Origin: Methanosarcina sp. 2.H.T.1A.6
GTDB lineage: Archaea > Halobacteriota > Methanosarcinia > Methanosarcinales > Methanosarcinaceae
Assembly (NCBI RefSeq): GCF_000979455.1
Contig: NZ_JJOY01000026.1
Location: 31,789 to 95,788 of the forward strand
Direction: 5' to 3'
Length of the DNA: 64,000 nucleotides
Shown here: positions 61,176 through 64,000 of the stretch, piece by piece
How the letters are laid out: every line of letters begins with the position of its first letter
How positions within the stretch are numbered: position 1 is the first letter of the stretch
Translations under genes and position numbers: made by a program
The notes under the pieces: model-generated
The model's database searches: none
The model's input: the letters and a program-made list of their open reading frames with translations, nothing else
Told to the model about the DNA's origin: nothing

Positions 61176-62684
61176 TTGGAATTACAATTCAAACTCAAAG
61201 CTTATTTTAAAACAGGTGCAGACCCTGCTCCCGCAAAGGAGGCTGTGACTGCACTTTTTGAAGAGGCAAACAATACTCTTCTTACCAGAGGGGCACCTGA
61301 AGGGCAGGGAGCAAAAATTACTGAATGGAAGCTCGGGGAAGACAGGATAGAGCTTGTGCTCGAATCCGGAAGGTATGTCAGAGTGCATGATGCCGTTCTG
61401 AGGCTGAAGAAAGTGCTGGTCGAGGCGCTTGGAAAGAGGTACAGGATAGGGATCAGGGGGGTTGAGGTCGAGTCTTTTATCATTCAGGTGCCGGCTGAGC
61501 GGGAACTCAGGATGCTGAAGGTCCCCTATATTAAGAGCATGGAAAATATCGAAGGCGGGATCGTACTCGAGCTTGAAGTAGGGGAGGCTGAGATGAAGAA
61601 CAGGGTTCCGGACCGAATCCTGACCCTGCTCGAGGAAAAAATCGACGCTGCCCGGTATGGAGCAAAGGCTGAGCACTGGAACCTTATCTGGCAGAGAGAG
61701 CCTATGGAGCACCCCTTCAAGGAAGACCCGACCCAGGCGATGCTGAAGGAAGGCTGGCTCAAGAGAGGAGCAAGCCGCGGGCAGTGGATCCATGGCCCTC
61801 AGTCCACAAAGGTGTTCCGGACATTTGAAAAGATTGTCTTTGACGAACTCCTTGAGCCCCTGGGGTACAGGGAAATGATTTTTCCGAAACTGGTCCCCTG
61901 GGAAGTCTGGATGAAGTCCGGGCATGCCAAGGGTGTTTACCCTGAGATCTATTATGTCTGCCCTCCGAAGACAAGGGACCCTGAGTACTGGGAAGATGTC
62001 GCAGACTACTATAAGGTCACCCATGAGGTCCCGACAAAGCTCATTAAAGAAAAGATCGGAGAACCCATAGGCGGCATGTGTTACGCTCAGTGCCCTCCTT
62101 TCTGGATGTATGTAACAGGCGAAACTCTTCCTAATGACGGGATTCCTGTAAAAGTCTTTGACAGGTCCGGGACCTCGCACAGGTACGAAAGCGGTGGGAT
62201 CCACGGGATTGAAAGGGTAGATGAATTCCACAGGATAGAAATCGTCTGGATCGGGACAAAGGAAGAGGTAATAAAGTGTGCAGAAGAGCTGCATGAGCGC
62301 TACATGCACATCTTCAATGATATCCTGGACATCGAATGGAGAAAAGCAAAGGTTACCCCCTGGTTCATGGCACAGGAAGGGCTGCTCGGGCTTGCCGAAG
62401 GGAATGTTGTAGGAACGACTGACTACGAAGCCTGCCTGCCTTACCGCGGGGAGAACGGCGAATGGCTCGAGTTCCAGAACGTAAGCATCAATGGGGACAA
62501 GTATCCCAAAGGCTTCAATGTAAAGCTGCAGTCCGGAGAAGAACTCTGGTCCGGGTGCTCGGGTGTAGGGCTTGAAAGGTGGGCTGCGGTTTTCCTGGCC
62601 CAGAAAGGGCTTGACCCTGAGAGCTGGCCTGAAGAGTTCAGGAAGAGAGTAGGTGAGTTGCCGGAAGGCATCCGCTTCCTCTAA
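61176..62684 (+). CDS. serS: Seryl-tRNA synthetase, methanogen type (class II, zinc)
   Basis: This 502-residue enzyme charges tRNA-Ser. It is the rare methanogenic type: an unusual N-terminal tRNA-binding domain (residues 1-165) and a class II catalytic core with motif 2 region ([29 protein letters not shown]) and motif 3 ([20 protein letters not shown]). The zinc ligands known from the Methanosarcina barkeri enzyme, Cys306, Glu355 and Cys461, fall at exactly these positions here. The start is TTG at 61176 with GAGG upstream. It is a single gene. Confidence 0.96.
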   Translation: MELQFKLKAYFKTGADPAPAKEAVTALFEEANNTLLTRGAPEGQGAKITEWKLGEDRIELVLESGRYVRVHDAVLRLKKVLVEALGKRYRIGIRGVEVESFIIQVPAERELRMLKVPYIKSMENIEGGIVLELEVGEAEMKNRVPDRILTLLEEKIDAARYGAKAEHWNLIWQREPMEHPFKEDPTQAMLKEGWLKRGASRGQWIHGPQSTKVFRTFEKIVFDELLEPLGYREMIFPKLVPWEVWMKSGHAKGVYPEIYYVCPPKTRDPEYWEDVADYYKVTHEVPTKLIKEKIGEPIGGMCYAQCPPFWMYVTGETLPNDGIPVKVFDRSGTSHRYESGGIHGIERVDEFHRIEIVWIGTKEEVIKCAEELHERYMHIFNDILDIEWRKAKVTPWFMAQEGLLGLAEGNVVGTTDYEACLPYRGENGEWLEFQNVSINGDKYPKGFNVKLQSGEELWSGCSGVGLERWAAVFLAQKGLDPESWPEEFRKRVGELPEGIRFL

Positions 62685-63727
<1,043 letters not shown>

Positions 63728-63746
63728 TTATTTTCAAAAGATATTT

Positions 63747-63772
63747 CTGCCGCAATTGCGGCAGAGCCTTTT
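63747..63772 (+). terminator. Terminator after eS1 gene
   Basis: The perfect palindrome CTGCCGCAATTGCGGCAG (63747-63764) is followed by AGCCTTTTTT. It lies 20 bases after the eS1 stop codon. Near-duplicate tttttttgtgatctgttaaata units follow at 63787-63835. Confidence 0.65.
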
Positions 63773-63865
63773 TTGACCTTACAAATTCTTTTTTTGTGAT
63801 CTGTTAAATACTTTTTTTGTGATCTGTTAAATACTTTGGCATGAAAGTACATGAGGATATCTTCC

Positions 63866-64000
63866 TCACGTGCTCTCTCGTTCCTTTTTTCCCATAATTG
63901 GGATAATTCCACTAATTATTGTTATCCTTTCATCAACCGAGAATATCTCGGTTTCCACAATCTTCCTCTTTTGAACTTCTCCCTTTTGATATCCTGTTTC
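63866..64000 (-). CDS. C-terminal end of an unidentified protein (runs off right edge)
   Basis: The reverse strand is open from the window edge to TGA at 63866-63868 and reads ETGYQKGEVQKRKIVETEIF, then SVDERITIISGIIPIMGKKEREST. Codon use and charge pattern look coding. It converges on the eS1 gene. The 44 residues seen do not identify a family. Confidence 0.5.
   Translation of the reverse strand, partial: ETGYQKGEVQKRKIVETEIFSVDERITIISGIIPIMGKKEREST

Noticed and set aside
61182..62309. Reverse-strand open frame of 375 codons opposite the SerRS gene.
   Set aside because: It is a shadow of a well-supported, highly conserved gene with strong codon bias; it has no ribosome site and no recognisable protein.

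Overview
This window is chromosomal DNA of a methanogenic archaeon of the genus Methanosarcina. The clearest markers are a methanogen-type (class II, zinc-dependent) seryl-tRNA synthetase whose metal ligands sit at Cys306, Glu355 and Cys461, the archaeal ribosomal protein eS1 (S3Ae), many multi-PAS sensor kinases, huge surface proteins with PKD domains and beta-propellers, and a transposase interrupted by one in-frame TAG, the pyrrolysine codon of this genus. Intergenic DNA is long and AT-rich, and genes start after G-rich ribosome binding sites. I could not fix the species.

Layout. 1-9 kb: a multi-PAS sensor gene running off the left edge, a monocluster ferredoxin, an ArsR-type regulator, a small Cys-rich protein, a CoA-binding protein, a decayed NB-ARC/TPR gene, an RDD membrane protein, a TPR protein and a YbaY-like lipoprotein. 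9-22 kb: a receiver plus membrane PAS pair, an orphan DNA-specificity-domain protein, DUF72 and DUF3795 proteins, a degenerate M23 peptidase homologue, a DUF2173 protein, a hydrolase, a HisKA_2 sensor kinase and a MagIII-like DNA glycosylase. 22-34 kb: a kinase with eight PAS domains, PsiE, a MacB-type ABC operon, a DUF4013 protein that shares its promoter element with that ABC operon, a membrane protein plus winged-helix pair, and a DUF2178 plus XRE pair. 34-41 kb: pirin, a frameshifted gene, a YihY protein and the modABC molybdate/tungstate transporter behind a palindromic operator. 41-46.5 kb: one giant surface protein ending in Cys-rich and acidic repeats. 47-56 kb: MscL, a short sensor kinase, an amino-acid permease broken in a TA tract, GNAT, a cysteine-free AhpD-like protein, an Fe-S aldo/keto reductase, a kinase fragment and a flavin reductase. 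56-64 kb: a CUB-repeat surface protein, an intact IS66-family element, a tandem duplication of a small glycine-zipper gene pair, SerRS and eS1.

The most unusual material is noncoding. (i) Between 50.1 and 51.85 kb there are three tandem units, each with a TATA box about 27-29 bases before a GGGCATCTG...CAGATGCCC stem that closes a C-rich loop. They look like a family of small RNA genes whose loops could pair with G-rich Shine-Dalgarno sites. (ii) A diverged 0.65-0.8 kb noncoding element occurs three times, with a fourth partial copy. (iii) Two promoters share a 48-bp ungapped element. The window also records much gene decay: internal deletions, frameshifts, 3' fragments and repeat expansion, as expected in accessory chromosome between stable housekeeping genes.
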